Source: Yersinia artesiana (GTDB taxonomy: Bacteria; Pseudomonadota; Gammaproteobacteria; Enterobacterales; Enterobacteriaceae). From it: 64,000 bases of DNA. This document shows, piece by piece, positions 29,727 to 39,593 of the stretch. The number at the start of each line of letters is the position of its first letter. The stretch's first letter is position 1. A program made the translations under genes and the position numbers. The notes beneath the pieces were generated by a model. The model did not search any database. It was not told the DNA's origin and worked only from the letters and a program-made list of their open reading frames with translations. The stretch spans positions 62,001 to 126,000 of the forward strand of contig NZ_CACVAD010000001.1 in assembly GCF_902726545.1 (NCBI RefSeq). Reading direction: 5' to 3'.

Positions 29727-31127
29727 ATGAGCGTAGTGCCTGTAGTCGACGTACTGCAAGGCCGTGCTGCGGTTGACAGTGAAGTCACCGTGCGCGGTTG
29801 GGTGCGTACCCGGAGAGATTCTAAAGCGGGTATCTCCTTCGTTGCCGTTTATGACGGTTCCTGCTTTGACCCGTTACAGGCCGTCGTAAATAATACTTTG
29901 CCTAATTATCAGGACGAAGTATTGCATTTAACTACCGGCTGTTCAGTAGAAGTAACTGGCACCGTAGTGGCATCACCGGGTGAAGGGCAGAGTTTTGAAA
30001 TTCAGGCAACTGCTATCAAAGTGGTCGGTTGGGTTGATGATCCCGATACTTATCCAATGGCGGCAAAACGGCACAGTATCGAATACTTGCGCGAAGTCGC
30101 TCACCTGCGTCCGCGCACTAACCTGATCGGTGCAGTGGCGCGTGTGCGCCATACTTTGGCACAAGCTATTCACCGTTTCTTCGATGAGAACGGTTACTTT
30201 TGGGTTTCCACCCCGCTAATCACTGCATCTGATACTGAAGGTGCGGGTGAAATGTTCCGTGTATCGACGCTGGATCTGGAAAACCTGCCGCGCACTGATA
30301 CCGGCGCTGTCGATTTCAGTGAAGATTTCTTCGGTAAAGAAGCGTTCCTGACGGTATCCGGTCAGCTTAACGGCGAAACCTACGCCAGTGCATTATCCAA
30401 AGTTTACACTTTTGGCCCGACTTTCCGTGCAGAAAACTCTAACACCAGCCGCCATTTGGCCGAGTTCTGGATGGTAGAGCCAGAAGTCGCCTTCGCATCA
30501 TTAGATGATGTCGCCGGTTTAGCTGAGAAAATGTTGAAATACGTCTTCCAGGCGGTGTTGAACGAACGTGCAGATGACATGAAATTCTTTGCCGAACGTG
30601 TCGATAAAGATGCGGTTGATCGTTTGCAACGTTTTGTCACCTCAGACTTTGCTCAGGTTGACTACACTGATGCTATTGAGATCTTGCTGGCATCTGGCCA
30701 GAAGTTTGAGAATGATGTCTCCTGGGGCATAGATTTGTCTTCTGAGCATGAGCGCTATTTAGCTGAGCAACACTTTAAAGCGCCAGTGGTAGTTAAAAAC
30801 TATCCAAAAGATATCAAAGCATTCTATATGCGTATGAATGAAGACGGTAAAACCGTGGCGGCAATGGACGTCCTCGCGCCAGGCATTGGTGAAATTATCG
30901 GTGGTTCACAACGTGAAGAGCGTTTAGATGTGTTGGATGCACGTTTAGCAGAAATGGGCCTCAATAAAGAAGATTATTGGTGGTATCGTGATCTGCGTCG
31001 CTATGGCACGGTGCCACATTCAGGTTTTGGCCTTGGATTTGAGCGTTTGATCTCATATGTAACAGGGGTTCAAAACGTTCGGGATGTCATTCCGTTCCCA
31101 CGCACACCGAGAAATGCCAGTTTCTAA
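29727..31127 (+). CDS. asnS: Asparaginyl-tRNA synthetase
   Basis: Class IIb aminoacyl-tRNA synthetase, 466 residues, the same length as E. coli AsnS. It has the N-terminal OB-fold anticodon-binding domain (about 15-100, with [18 protein letters not shown]). The catalytic domain follows with motif 2 ([21 protein letters not shown] begins here) and motif 3 ([15 protein letters not shown]). AAAGAGAG lies before the ATG at 29727. The 256-bp upstream region has no gene; it holds a small imperfect hairpin at 29654-29678 without a T-run. A terminator follows. Confidence 0.98.
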   Translation: MSVVPVVDVLQGRAAVDSEVTVRGWVRTRRDSKAGISFVAVYDGSCFDPLQAVVNNTLPNYQDEVLHLTTGCSVEVTGTVVASPGEGQSFEIQATAIKVVGWVDDPDTYPMAAKRHSIEYLREVAHLRPRTNLIGAVARVRHTLAQAIHRFFDENGYFWVSTPLITASDTEGAGEMFRVSTLDLENLPRTDTGAVDFSEDFFGKEAFLTVSGQLNGETYASALSKVYTFGPTFRAENSNTSRHLAEFWMVEPEVAFASLDDVAGLAEKMLKYVFQAVLNERADDMKFFAERVDKDAVDRLQRFVTSDFAQVDYTDAIEILLASGQKFENDVSWGIDLSSEHERYLAEQHFKAPVVVKNYPKDIKAFYMRMNEDGKTVAAMDVLAPGIGEIIGGSQREERLDVLDARLAEMGLNKEDYWWYRDLRRYGTVPHSGFGLGFERLISYVTGVQNVRDVIPFPRTPRNASF

Positions 31128-31163
31128 ATTCATCATTTAGAAAAAAATTGTGATTTTGTACAA

Positions 31164-31198
31164 ATAAAAGCCAGCTAAGCTGGCTTTTATCATTTTTT
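31164..31198 (+). terminator. asnS terminator
   Basis: A 12-bp perfect stem (ATAAAAGCCAGC with GCTGGCTTTTAT) around a TAA loop, followed by CATTTTTT. It starts 36 bases after the asnS stop. Confidence 0.92.
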
Positions 31199-31231
31199 AA
31201 AGTTCGATCTGAGTCACAAAGTTCCCTTAAA

Positions 31232-31270
31232 TTTACATTTAGTAACACATACTTTCCCAATGAAACATAT
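31232..31270 (+). promoter_or_regulatory. Candidate OmpR-binding boxes of ompF
   Basis: Two tandem stretches resemble OmpR 20-mers: TTTACATTTAGTAACACATA at 31232 and TACTTTCCCAATGAAACATA at 31250. They carry the spaced GTAAC and GAAAC cores seen in E. coli ompF boxes. They lie about 175 bp before the ompF start codon, leaving room for a -10 near 31305 (ATTATAAC) and a leader of about 110 nt. Confidence 0.55.
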
Positions 31271-31425
31271 TCAGGTAATTGGTAGCATTTTCGGTCTGGA
31301 TTATAACCCTCGTGAATGGAACACTGCGTTCAGACACAGACGACACCAAACTCTCAACAATAGTTCCAAAAAAATTATTGGCGGCAGTGGCAGGTGTCCG
31401 AATAACACCAATGAGGGTAATAATA

Positions 31426-32547
31426 ATGATGAAGCGCAATATTCTTGCAGTAGTAATCCCAGCATTGTTAGTAGCTGGTGCAGCTAATGCAGCAGAAATC
31501 TACAACAAAGACGGCAACAAACTTGACCTGTACGGTAAAGTTGACGCACGTCACCAGTTCTCTGACAACGCTAAACAAGACGGCGACGAATCTTATGTTC
31601 GTTTCGGCTTCAAAGGTGAAACCCAAATTACTGACCAACTGACCGGTTACGGCCAGTGGGAATATAACATTCAGGCTAACAACGCTGAATCTCAAGGCGC
31701 TGAAGGCAACAAAACCCGTCTGGGCTTTGCTGGTCTGAAATTTGCTGAATTCGGTTCATTCGACTACGGCCGTAACTACGGCGTAATCTATGATGTCAAC
31801 GCATGGACTGACATGCTGCCAGTGTTCGGTGGTGATTCAATCTCCAACTCTGACAACTACATGACTGGCCGTTCTACTGGTCTGGCAACTTACCGTAACA
31901 CCAACTTCTTCGGTCTGGTTGATGGCCTGAACTTTGCCCTGCAATATCAAGGCAAAAATGAAACTAGCCGTAGTGGCATCAACGAATTGGCTACACAGAA
32001 TGGCGACGGCTTCGGTCTGTCTTCAACTTATGACATCGGTTATGGCGTAAGTTTCGGTGCTGGCTACTCCACAGCTAACCGTACTACTGCTCAGAAAAAT
32101 GCTCACCTGAACACTACACCGGCAAACGGTTTGTATGTAGCTGAAGGCGATAAAGCTCAGGCATGGAACGTTGGTGCTAAATACGACGCAAACAACGTAT
32201 ACCTGGCTGCAATGTATGCTGAAACTCAGAACCTGACTCCATTCGGTAATGACGGTATTGCGAACAAGACTCGTGATATTGAAATCACTGCACAGTACCA
32301 GTTCGACTTCGGTCTGCGCCCATCACTGGGTTATGTTCAGTCCAAAGGTAAGGATCTGAACAACAACACAGATACTAACCACGACCTGTTGAAATATGTT
32401 TCTGTTGGTACTTACTACTACTTCAACAAAAACATGTCTACCTATGTTGATTACAAAATCAACTTGCTGGACGAAGACGACTTCACTCGTACTAACGGTC
32501 TGAACACCGACGACGTTGTGGGTGTTGGTATGGTTTACCAGTTCTAA
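31426..32547 (+). CDS. ompF: Outer membrane porin OmpF
   Basis: Trimeric general porin, 373-residue precursor. The signal peptide [22 protein letters not shown] is followed by mature [23 protein letters not shown]. The barrel ends in VGVGMVYQF with the terminal Phe needed for BAM insertion. The loop 3 region with its acidic constriction ([14 protein letters not shown]) is intact. The gene is assigned to ompF rather than ompC by its place between asnS and aspC and by its leader AGGGTAATAATAATGATGAAGC in two blocks, as in E. coli. Two adjacent ATG codons exist; the first (31426) is used in E. coli. An MicF-type antisense RNA would be expected elsewhere. Confidence 0.95.
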   Translation: MMKRNILAVVIPALLVAGAANAAEIYNKDGNKLDLYGKVDARHQFSDNAKQDGDESYVRFGFKGETQITDQLTGYGQWEYNIQANNAESQGAEGNKTRLGFAGLKFAEFGSFDYGRNYGVIYDVNAWTDMLPVFGGDSISNSDNYMTGRSTGLATYRNTNFFGLVDGLNFALQYQGKNETSRSGINELATQNGDGFGLSSTYDIGYGVSFGAGYSTANRTTAQKNAHLNTTPANGLYVAEGDKAQAWNVGAKYDANNVYLAAMYAETQNLTPFGNDGIANKTRDIEITAQYQFDFGLRPSLGYVQSKGKDLNNNTDTNHDLLKYVSVGTYYYFNKNMSTYVDYKINLLDEDDFTRTNGLNTDDVVGVGMVYQF

Positions 32548-32587
32548 GTTAAACTTAACCCGGCAGTTTATCTGCTGACCTAAGTTA

Positions 32588-32617
32588 AAAAAGACAGGGC
32601 TTCGGCTCTGTCTTTTT
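32588..32617 (+). terminator. ompF terminator
   Basis: Stem AAAAAGACAGGGC with GCTCTGTCTTTTT around a TTCG tetraloop, with one G-T pair, 41 bases after the ompF stop. It is followed by TTTTTG on the coding strand. Confidence 0.93.
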
Positions 32618-32802
32618 GTTTTTATCCCTGGCTAAAATAGGGATATTGCGCTGCCGAACAGGCTATTTTGCCGATTTTTCACCCCGAATCCCCTCGCCTC
32701 ACAACATTCATTTCTTTTTATCGCAAACGGTTGGCAAAGGCCGCAACTGGCGCTACCCTGATGGTTCTGTTTGCTTAACGCTAAGCCATGGAAGCCTCTG
32801 AC

Positions 32803-33993
32803 ATGTTTGAAAAAATCACTGCTGCACCTGCGGACCCTATTCTGGGCCTGACCGATATTTTCCGCGCGGATGACCGCCCTAATAAAATTAACCTGGGGAT
32901 CGGTGTCTATAAAGACGAAACCGGGAAAACGCCGGTGCTGACCAGCGTCAAAAAAGCTGAGCAGTATTTGCTGGAAAATGAAGTCACCAAAAACTATCTG
33001 GGAATTGAGGGGCTGCCCGATTTCGCCCGTTGTACTCAGGAACTGCTGTTCGGTGCCAATAGTGCGATTATTACTGATAAACGTGCGCGCACCGCTCAAA
33101 CCCCTGGTGGTACAGGTGGCCTGCGTATCGCGGCTGATTTTATCGCCCATCAGACCAGCGCCAAACGTGTCTGGGTCAGTAATCCAAGCTGGCCAAATCA
33201 TAAAAATGTCTTCGCCGCTGCTGGGTTAGAAGTCGTTGAATATGCCTATTATGATGCCGCTAACCATGCGCTGGACTTTGATGGGCTATTAAATAGCCTG
33301 TCAGAAGCTCAGGCAGGTGATGTGGTGCTGTTCCACGGCTGCTGCCATAACCCTACCGGGATTGACCCAACAGAAGCCCAGTGGAACCAATTAGCTGAAC
33401 TGTCAGTGGCTAAAGGCTGGTTGCCACTGTTTGATTTTGCTTATCAAGGTTTTGCCAAAGGTCTGGAAGAAGATGCTCAGGGCTTGCGTATTTTCGCCGC
33501 GCAGCATCAAGAGCTGATCGTTTGCAGCTCTTATTCCAAAAACTTCGGTCTATACAATGAACGTGTGGGTGCTTGCACTGTTGTTGCCGCAAGCAGCGAA
33601 GTGGCTGATATCGCTTTTAGCCAGGTTAAAGCGGTTATCCGTGCTAACTATTCCAACCCACCGGCTCATGGTGCCGCAGTGGTTGCGACCATACTGAGTG
33701 ACAAAGCGCTGCGGGCAATTTGGGAGCAAGAACTGACTGATATGCGTCAGCGCATTCATCGTATGCGTCAGTTGTTTGTTAACACCTTGCAAGAAAAAGG
33801 GGCTAAACAAGATTTCAGCTTCATCATAAACCAGAATGGCATGTTCTCATTCAGTGGCCTGACCAAAGAACAAGTGCTGCGTCTGCGCAATGAATTCGCG
33901 GTTTATGCAGTAAATTCTGGCCGTGTTAACGTTGCCGGTATGACGCCAGACAATATGGCACCATTATGTGAAGCTATCGTTGCTGTGCTCTAA
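32803..33993 (+). CDS. aspC: Aspartate aminotransferase
   Basis: PLP enzyme, 396 residues, that interconverts aspartate and oxaloacetate with glutamate/2-oxoglutarate. It shows the pyridine-ring segment [13 protein letters not shown], the PLP Lys in [16 protein letters not shown], and the substrate-binding Arg in the C-terminal region. The ATG at 32803 gives [14 protein letters not shown], matching E. coli; the upstream ATG at 32788 would add MEASD. GGAAG lies at ribosome-binding distance. A strong terminator follows, closing the asnS-ompF-aspC run. Confidence 0.98.
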   Translation: MFEKITAAPADPILGLTDIFRADDRPNKINLGIGVYKDETGKTPVLTSVKKAEQYLLENEVTKNYLGIEGLPDFARCTQELLFGANSAIITDKRARTAQTPGGTGGLRIAADFIAHQTSAKRVWVSNPSWPNHKNVFAAAGLEVVEYAYYDAANHALDFDGLLNSLSEAQAGDVVLFHGCCHNPTGIDPTEAQWNQLAELSVAKGWLPLFDFAYQGFAKGLEEDAQGLRIFAAQHQELIVCSSYSKNFGLYNERVGACTVVAASSEVADIAFSQVKAVIRANYSNPPAHGAAVVATILSDKALRAIWEQELTDMRQRIHRMRQLFVNTLQEKGAKQDFSFIINQNGMFSFSGLTKEQVLRLRNEFAVYAVNSGRVNVAGMTPDNMAPLCEAIVAVL

Positions 33994-34018
33994 TTAAGTC
34001 ACTGTGATTTATATGTAA

Positions 34019-34046
34019 AAAGGGTGCCCCAGGCACCCTTTGTTTT
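34019..34046 (+). terminator. aspC terminator
   Basis: A ten-base-pair stem (AAAGGGTGCC with GGCACCCTTT) around CCA, followed by GTTTT. It lies between convergent aspC and the EAL gene and may serve both. Confidence 0.9.
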
Positions 34047-34064
34047 ATCTGTCAGGCCAAAATT

Positions 34065-35606
34065 TTAATGAAATAAATATTTGGCAAATTCGTTCATCGG
34101 CATAGGTCGCCCGTACATATAACCTTGCAGATAATCCACGCTATGGGATTGCAAATAACGCATTTGGGTTTCGTTTTCAACGCCCTCGGCAATAGTTTGC
34201 AGCCCCAGTCGAGTCGCCAGATCAATAACATTTCCTACTATATGGCTTGATAACGCATCTGAACCAATCATGCCGACAAAACTTTGGTCAATCTTGAGAA
34301 AATCAACTTTAAACTTCTGCAAATAAGTCAAACTCGAATGGCCTGTACCAAAGTCGTCGATGGCGATAAAGACACCTAAAGCATGAAGTTCAGCAAATAA
34401 TTTATCTGTAGTTGCATCGGCAACAATCAATTTCCGTTCGGTTAATTCCAGCGTGATATTAATTTTATTACCACCAAAAGCTTGAATAAAATGACGGCAG
34501 TCATCTACCAAACTGAGATCACGGCAGTGATTGGCGCTGATATTAAAACCAAAATGAAAACCCTCAGGTAATTGATTTACGTAAGGTGCAAACTTCGCGC
34601 TGACTTGCAGCATAAGAGAACGGGTCATCGGCACGATAAGTTCACTGTCCTCCGCCATAGGAATAAATTGATTCGGTTGAATTAAACCCTGGCCTGGATG
34701 CTGCCAGCGCATTAATACTTCACAACCAATCCAGCATTGGTCTTTGCCGCTGACGATCGGCTGCATATAAGGAATAAATTCGTTATTGTCTAATGCTTGT
34801 TTTAATACCTGAGTCGGGGATGCAGCCCTTCCCGATAACCAGAAAATAAGTACCGCTGACCCAAAGCTCATTAAGATAAAGAAAATCAAGCTACCCCGAG
34901 CATATTGCCATGCATAAGCCAAATATTGTTGATTAGACAGTGCTGTACTTAATGAGTAAGCAAACTTATCTGAGGCCAGATATAAAGGTTCACCGCTATT
35001 CGGGGGACTACCTGAATGCACCGCTCCAGTTGCATCCATCCATTTATTACCAACTCTCAGTTGCAGTTCAATATCACTGCTCAATAGATTAAGAATACTA
35101 CGCAGATAATAACCATCAACTGCGACCAGAATACTGTAGTTACCTCGAACTTGTCGGTAGGCTATTAACGCGCGATCAGGTGTCACATCATTGCCTTGCA
35201 TTAACTCTAATTGCCCATCAACAAATACATCTAAATCAAAAGGAGTAGAAAGTGGCCCATATATTGAAGAACAATAAATGTTACTGCCTTTGGCTAAAGA
35301 GACAGAGCGAACATCCGGAATCAACACCACCTGATCGCGTAAATTCTGTACCACTTGCAAGCAAGGTTTTCCAAGCCCCGTTTCTACCTGGATAGCCGCA
35401 TGCTGCAAATTATTAAATATCTGGTCGAAGCGCGCTCTGGCCTGAAATAACTTGGCTTCAGCATTCTGGTGCATATTGCTTTTTGTTTGCGCGTAAATCA
35501 CCACTGCGCCTAATAACAGAAACAGCAATAACACCATAGAAGAAAAACCTAGCCGGGACAGGAATTTATTCAGTCTGAAACGACGAAATGGCATAGTGGA
35601 TTCCAT
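34065..35606 (-). CDS. CSS-motif EAL-domain c-di-GMP phosphodiesterase
   Basis: A 513-residue membrane protein. It has TM1 at about residues 22-39, a periplasmic CSS sensor domain with YCSS (Cys112) and a second Cys82, TM2 at about 236-257, and a cytosolic EAL domain to the end. The EAL core reads CEVLMRW (the Glu of EAL kept, Ala replaced by Val), with ELTERK, AIDDFGTGHSSL, LKIDQSFV and IAEGVE. All catalytic metal-binding residues appear present, so c-di-GMP hydrolysis is likely. In CSS-EAL proteins periplasmic thiol/disulfide state controls activity. The start may instead be the ATG at 35594, which has a better GGA upstream. E. coli has no gene between aspC and ycbL. Confidence 0.9.
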   Translation of the reverse strand: MESTMPFRRFRLNKFLSRLGFSSMVLLLFLLLGAVVIYAQTKSNMHQNAEAKLFQARARFDQIFNNLQHAAIQVETGLGKPCLQVVQNLRDQVVLIPDVRSVSLAKGSNIYCSSIYGPLSTPFDLDVFVDGQLELMQGNDVTPDRALIAYRQVRGNYSILVAVDGYYLRSILNLLSSDIELQLRVGNKWMDATGAVHSGSPPNSGEPLYLASDKFAYSLSTALSNQQYLAYAWQYARGSLIFFILMSFGSAVLIFWLSGRAASPTQVLKQALDNNEFIPYMQPIVSGKDQCWIGCEVLMRWQHPGQGLIQPNQFIPMAEDSELIVPMTRSLMLQVSAKFAPYVNQLPEGFHFGFNISANHCRDLSLVDDCRHFIQAFGGNKINITLELTERKLIVADATTDKLFAELHALGVFIAIDDFGTGHSSLTYLQKFKVDFLKIDQSFVGMIGSDALSSHIVGNVIDLATRLGLQTIAEGVENETQMRYLQSHSVDYLQGYMYGRPMPMNEFAKYLFH

Positions 35607-35812
35607 TGAAAGGCGCTCGTTAATATGACGAACTCAAACGGCAGAAAGATGCCTACCGGGTCAATATCAGTTATATCTTTCAGCCATGCTATGCCTTATG
35701 GATATCACAGAGGTAATGCTTACGTGGTAAACACCATCATTATCTTCATAGTTTACATAAATAGCTGATTATGACTTCACAAAATGCTTTAACAGCCCAT
35801 TAAATATAATAT

Positions 35813-35840
35813 AAAAAAGGCACCGAATGGCGCCCTTCTT
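35813..35840 (-). terminator. gloC terminator
   Basis: On the minus strand AAGGGCGCC and GGTGCCTT form a stem with a bulge and a G-U pair around ATTC, followed by TTTTTT. It lies about 53 bases after the gloC stop. Confidence 0.85.
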
Positions 35841-35892
35841 GTAATTCCATATTGTCACTCTGCTAAGAGTTTATGATACCAATCAGTTACTG

Positions 35893-36540
35893 TTACCAAA
35901 CAGCAGGTTCTTCGCGTATAAACGGATTAGTCTGCCGTTCATGTCCGAGCGTCGACATTGGGCCATGACCGGGAATAAATGTCATGTCATCCCCCAAAGG
36001 TAACAGTTTAGTTCGGATGGAATTAATCAGCTGCTGATGGTCACCACGCGGGAAATCGCTGCGCCCAACCCCACCATTAAAAATAACATCGCCAACTAAC
36101 GCCAAACGATCTTTTTGATCAATAAAGACGATATGCCCCGGCGTATGTCCTGGGCAATGTAAGACGGAGAGCTCGATTGCACCCACTGTAATTTTATCGC
36201 CCTCTTCCAGCCAACGCGTTGGCGTAAAGGCCTCACATTCGCTCAACCCGAACATTCTGCTTTGAGCGGGTAGCCCTTCTAGCCAGAAGGTGTCTTCTTT
36301 TTCTGGCCCATAAATCGGCACCTGAAAATGCGCAGCTAATTCAGCGGCAGCACCCACATGATCCAAATGACCGTGGGTCAATAAAATCTGGCTAATCTTA
36401 ATATCGTGACGAGCAACTTCTGCGATGATCTTGGCGGCTTCACCACCTGGGTCAACAAGGGCGGCCTGCCCTGTTTCCTCACACCAGATAAGTGTGCAAT
36501 TTTGGCTAAAGGCCGTCACCGGAATAATTTGATATTTCAT
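35893..36540 (-). CDS. gloC: Hydroxyacylglutathione hydrolase GloC (type II glyoxalase)
   Basis: Metallo-beta-lactamase fold enzyme (YcbL), 215 residues. It shows the metal site [15 protein letters not shown], the [12 protein letters not shown] His, the [13 protein letters not shown] Asp and the [10 protein letters not shown] His. It hydrolyses S-lactoylglutathione and so completes removal of methylglyoxal, whose synthase mgsA is also in this window. It lacks the C-terminal extension of classical GloB. It is followed by a terminator, then the EAL gene; mepK lies 56 bp upstream on the same strand. Confidence 0.92.
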   Translation of the reverse strand: MKYQIIPVTAFSQNCTLIWCEETGQAALVDPGGEAAKIIAEVARHDIKISQILLTHGHLDHVGAAAELAAHFQVPIYGPEKEDTFWLEGLPAQSRMFGLSECEAFTPTRWLEEGDKITVGAIELSVLHCPGHTPGHIVFIDQKDRLALVGDVIFNGGVGRSDFPRGDHQQLINSIRTKLLPLGDDMTFIPGHGPMSTLGHERQTNPFIREEPAVW

Positions 36541-36596
36541 AAAGCTCCAACCCCAGCACCCTGGATAGATTCAAAGCACTGGCATAAAAATACGCG

Positions 36597-37145
36597 TTAC
36601 CAGGATCGTGTTGGCCCAGTATCAATATGCACAAAGTTACTGCGAGGATAATATCCTACACCACCAGCGCGCATTTTTAATGCTGCTTTACGGATATTAC
36701 TCAATTGAATGCCTTCAATATGGAAATCCATTGCTCGCCCTTGCGTGTGGAAGCTGTGTTTGGCCACACCACGGCTGCGTTCGCGCAGCTCATTATTAGT
36801 GTCAAGCGAGCGGTAACCTGAAATTAGCTGCACCGGTTTAGTTGTACCGAGAAGGCCTTGCAGGCGGTATAGCTGATCAAAGAGGCGAGGATCGATAGTT
36901 TTGACTTTATTGGCCCGATAATCGCGGAATAAATGATTCAAACGGGAAAGTTCATCTTTATTATAAGTTCGACCGTCAAAGAACTCGGCTTTTATGGACT
37001 CCCCCGTATTCAGATTATTCAGGGTCAATATACGTGGGCGAGGAGTTGAAAGGGTAGCGAATGCTTGCCCTGGGAGCAGCGACATCCCGAGTGCTACCCC
37101 CCCTAACGCTAGCCATTTACGGCGATGATTATCAATTTTATCCAT
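36597..37145 (-). CDS. mepK: Tat-exported peptidoglycan endopeptidase MepK (YcbK, M15 family)
   Basis: A 182-residue exported protein. The N-terminus MDKIDNHRRKWLALGGVALG carries a twin-arginine (RRKWL) signal, cleaved near AFA at about residue 30. The DUF882/M15 domain has the zinc site HSFHTQGRAMDF and a later His in NFVHIDTG. E. coli MepK cleaves mDAP-mDAP (3-3) cross-links, the ones made by L,D-transpeptidases. The next gene upstream is ldtD, which makes those bonds, so maker and cutter sit side by side on the same strand. Confidence 0.92.
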   Translation of the reverse strand: MDKIDNHRRKWLALGGVALGMSLLPGQAFATLSTPRPRILTLNNLNTGESIKAEFFDGRTYNKDELSRLNHLFRDYRANKVKTIDPRLFDQLYRLQGLLGTTKPVQLISGYRSLDTNNELRERSRGVAKHSFHTQGRAMDFHIEGIQLSNIRKAALKMRAGGVGYYPRSNFVHIDTGPTRSW

Positions 37146-37200
37146 GATCTCTGTTAATACCCGGCAAAAATGTCAAAATTAAGCACTGCCCCCTTATTAT

Positions 37201-37250
37201 TTGAAGCCGCAACTGTGTTGGCTGCAACCCCAATGACTTTGGGTATCTAT
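37201..37250 (+). repeat. ERIC-like intergenic repeat fragment, copy 1
   Basis: TTGAAGCCGCAACTGTGTTG followed by GCTGCA at 37201-37226 closely matches the inner part of yersinial ERIC elements as I remember them. CTGCAACC...TTTGGGTAT at 37222-37246 resembles their outer end. The full 127-bp element is not present, so this looks like a relic. A second copy lies at 39330-39399 beyond ldtD in the same orientation. Confidence 0.45.
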
Positions 37251-37406
37251 GTGCCATCCCGAACCTTAACTGCCTATGGAGAGCCAGTCAACCCGCATGC
37301 AGTTCGCATTCACTGTGCGTTTAGCCCAAGTTTATGAGGCGCTCCATTAGGAACGCCCATAAGACAACCCGATATTGAGACCATTAGTTATTGAGTTTTA
37401 CTGCAT

Positions 37407-39272
37407 TTATTGCAGCAAAAGTTCGGCTTGATGGGAGATTTGTGAACCTGATCTCACCGTCATATCATAATTGTAAATATCTGTTCTAAACTGCGGTTTG
37501 CCGTCATCAGCCACCCATGCCGTCAGGTAATAGAGTTGTACCGGCACGCGTTGGCGGATGTTGACATAAGTCGTATCGCCTTGTTTCAACGTCGAGGATA
37601 CCCGAGCATCATTCCAGCCAGCATCCTGCAACAGCATATTGGCTAAATCAGAGGCTTTATTCACCCGCACACAACCAGAGCTCAGTGCGCGAATATCTTT
37701 CTGGAACAAGCCATGGTTCGGCGTGTCATGCAGATAGATAGCATCCGAGCTTGGCATATTGAATTTGAACCGCCCCAAGGAGTTGCTGGCACCTGGGGCC
37801 TGACGCAAGCGGTACGGGAAATTGTTCGGTGAAATCATGCTCCAGTCGATCATTGAAGGGTCGATGACTTCGGCATCATTACTCCAACCGGACAATACGG
37901 TATAACCATGGCGCTGGAAATAGCTGGAATCGTAACGTGCTTTCGGCACGATATCCTGACGCACCAGTGAGGTTGGCACGTTCCACGGCGGGTTCACCAC
38001 CACATTGTTCAGCGCACTACTCATTAATGGTGTTTTACGACTTGGCCGGCCGACAATCACTCGAGATGAAAGCACCTGTGCGCCATTTTTATAATAATTC
38101 AGTGAATAGTTTGGAATATTAACCATAATGCCGTTATCCACCCGCCCCGGCAAAATGCGCAAACGCTGAATATTCAATGCCAACAATGTCGCCCGTGTTT
38201 GTGGGGAAACATTCAACCACTCACGCGTCCGGGTACCGATAACGCCATCATCACTCAGCCCGTGCCAGCGCTGGAAACGTTTGACTGCCTCCATCAGCTC
38301 CGGTGTGTAGACATTATCGGTCACTGTAGCCGTCACAGGCGCAGAAGATGGGGCAACCACCCCACCGGTCACTGGCGTATCGGCAACGGGTGCCGCTGAT
38401 GGGCTAACCACCAAACTGTGGGCTTGGGCACGGTTTTTCTCTTCATCAACAGAGAGGTCATCATTCACCGCTGCTGCCGGATTATCAACCGGAATGACTT
38501 CCGGCGTTTGTACCGGTGCTGACGCAACCGGATACAACATGCCGGTTCTGTCGAGAATCTCCCGCAAAGCAGGAATATCATCACTTAACTGACCAGGGCG
38601 TAAGCTCGGGCCATTAGCCATTTGTGGCCACGGGCGGCGGTCGGCCAGCATCTCTTTCAGCGCCTGATGCATTTTTTCATACTGAGGATGCTGAGGTGCC
38701 AGGGATGTCAGATATGGCGCTGTGGTGCCCTCATGTACCGCTTGCTGCCAACGATTGAGGATCGTAGCAGGCGGCATTGCCATCTTGTACGGCACATTGC
38801 TGTATAACCAGACACTGCCGTTCGCACCGACACCTGAGATAAAGTGCAAATAGCCCAGCATCGCATCAGATAAAATAGCATCGCGAGCCAAACCGGTAAG
38901 CGCCGGATCACTGAGCCATTTCACCCATTGCATAAATTGTGGTTGGATACCGGAGAGTGCCACTTCCGCTAATTGTTGCTGGAAATGCTGAACCGCGGCT
39001 CGGTCTTGCCACATAGGTTGCATATGGTTTGCGGCATAAAGCACAGACAATTCAGAAGGATAGAACGGCGTAACGTTTTTCGGTAATACCGCCAATAATT
39101 GGGAACGGCTTTGTGCCACCGACATGCTTTGTGATGCGGGCGAGCGCGCCGAAGATGAATCTACAGGCATAATAGGTGCTGTAGCTGATGCGCTAAATGT
39201 CGGCATCAGGCTACAAATTAAAGCGCAATATAACGCGAATGCACGTTGCGGATTTTTCTTCTCTACCGACAT
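37407..39272 (-). CDS. ldtD: L,D-transpeptidase LdtD (YcbB)
   Basis: Periplasmic enzyme, 621 residues, that forms 3-3 peptidoglycan cross-links and can resist beta-lactams when induced by envelope stress. It has an N-terminal signal/anchor ([21 protein letters not shown]), a scaffold domain, a peptidoglycan-binding domain (about 300-345, [20 protein letters not shown]) and a YkuD catalytic domain whose motif [20 protein letters not shown] ends in the catalytic Cys. A Pro/Ala/Val-rich linker at about residues 245-300 is longer than I recall for E. coli (615). It lies upstream of mepK. Confidence 0.95.
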   Translation of the reverse strand: MSVEKKNPQRAFALYCALICSLMPTFSASATAPIMPVDSSSARSPASQSMSVAQSRSQLLAVLPKNVTPFYPSELSVLYAANHMQPMWQDRAAVQHFQQQLAEVALSGIQPQFMQWVKWLSDPALTGLARDAILSDAMLGYLHFISGVGANGSVWLYSNVPYKMAMPPATILNRWQQAVHEGTTAPYLTSLAPQHPQYEKMHQALKEMLADRRPWPQMANGPSLRPGQLSDDIPALREILDRTGMLYPVASAPVQTPEVIPVDNPAAAVNDDLSVDEEKNRAQAHSLVVSPSAAPVADTPVTGGVVAPSSAPVTATVTDNVYTPELMEAVKRFQRWHGLSDDGVIGTRTREWLNVSPQTRATLLALNIQRLRILPGRVDNGIMVNIPNYSLNYYKNGAQVLSSRVIVGRPSRKTPLMSSALNNVVVNPPWNVPTSLVRQDIVPKARYDSSYFQRHGYTVLSGWSNDAEVIDPSMIDWSMISPNNFPYRLRQAPGASNSLGRFKFNMPSSDAIYLHDTPNHGLFQKDIRALSSGCVRVNKASDLANMLLQDAGWNDARVSSTLKQGDTTYVNIRQRVPVQLYYLTAWVADDGKPQFRTDIYNYDMTVRSGSQISHQAELLLQ

Positions 39273-39329
39273 TCTATGCCCCCGGTATGCTTATCTAAGT
39301 ACGTCATAGTTTGTCGTTACCCTTCTTCC

Positions 39330-39399
39330 TTGAAGTCGCAGTATGTTAGCGGCTCAGCACGATTTATTGTTTAACTGCAATACCACTTTCTTTGGGTAT
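39330..39399 (+). repeat. ERIC-like intergenic repeat fragment, copy 2
   Basis: TTGAAGTCGCAGTATGTTAG at 39330 and CTGCAATACCACTTTCTTTG followed by GGTAT at 39375 resemble, in the same order and orientation, the two blocks at 37201-37250. The spacing between blocks is larger here. Together they flank ldtD as imperfect direct repeats. Confidence 0.4.
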
Positions 39400-39515
39400 T
39401 AATATTATTATACAAACAGAAATACCACTAAGTAGCCAATAATATAAATTTAACCATTTATGTACGCTAACAGATTTCCTTCGGTTATAAAATATAACCC
39501 TCAGATGTGACAACA

Positions 39516-39540
39516 ATAAAAATGGCCGCAATGCGGCCAT
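39516..39540 (-). terminator. Terminator of the cmoM-mukFEB operon
   Basis: On the minus strand ATGGCCGC and GCGGCCAT form an eight-base-pair stem with a tight loop, followed by TTTTTATT. It starts about 54 bases after the mukB stop. Confidence 0.88.
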
Positions 39541-39593
39541 CTAAGAAAATTAATTATTATTACGTTGTCACTGAACAATAATTAACCATTTCG

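Larger units (their letters stand above)
39273..39593. other. ldtD-mukB intergenic region
   Basis: These 321 bp hold no supported gene. They contain an ERIC-like repeat fragment (39330-39399), an AT-rich stretch with no recognisable operator, and the mukB terminator at the right. The ldtD promoter should lie at the left, but I cannot place a convincing -35/-10 pair. Confidence 0.6.

Noticed and set aside
34065-35606. EAL-domain protein considered catalytically dead because the motif reads EVL
   Set aside because: The metal-binding Glu is kept, Val at the second position is common in active enzymes, and the other catalytic motifs are intact.
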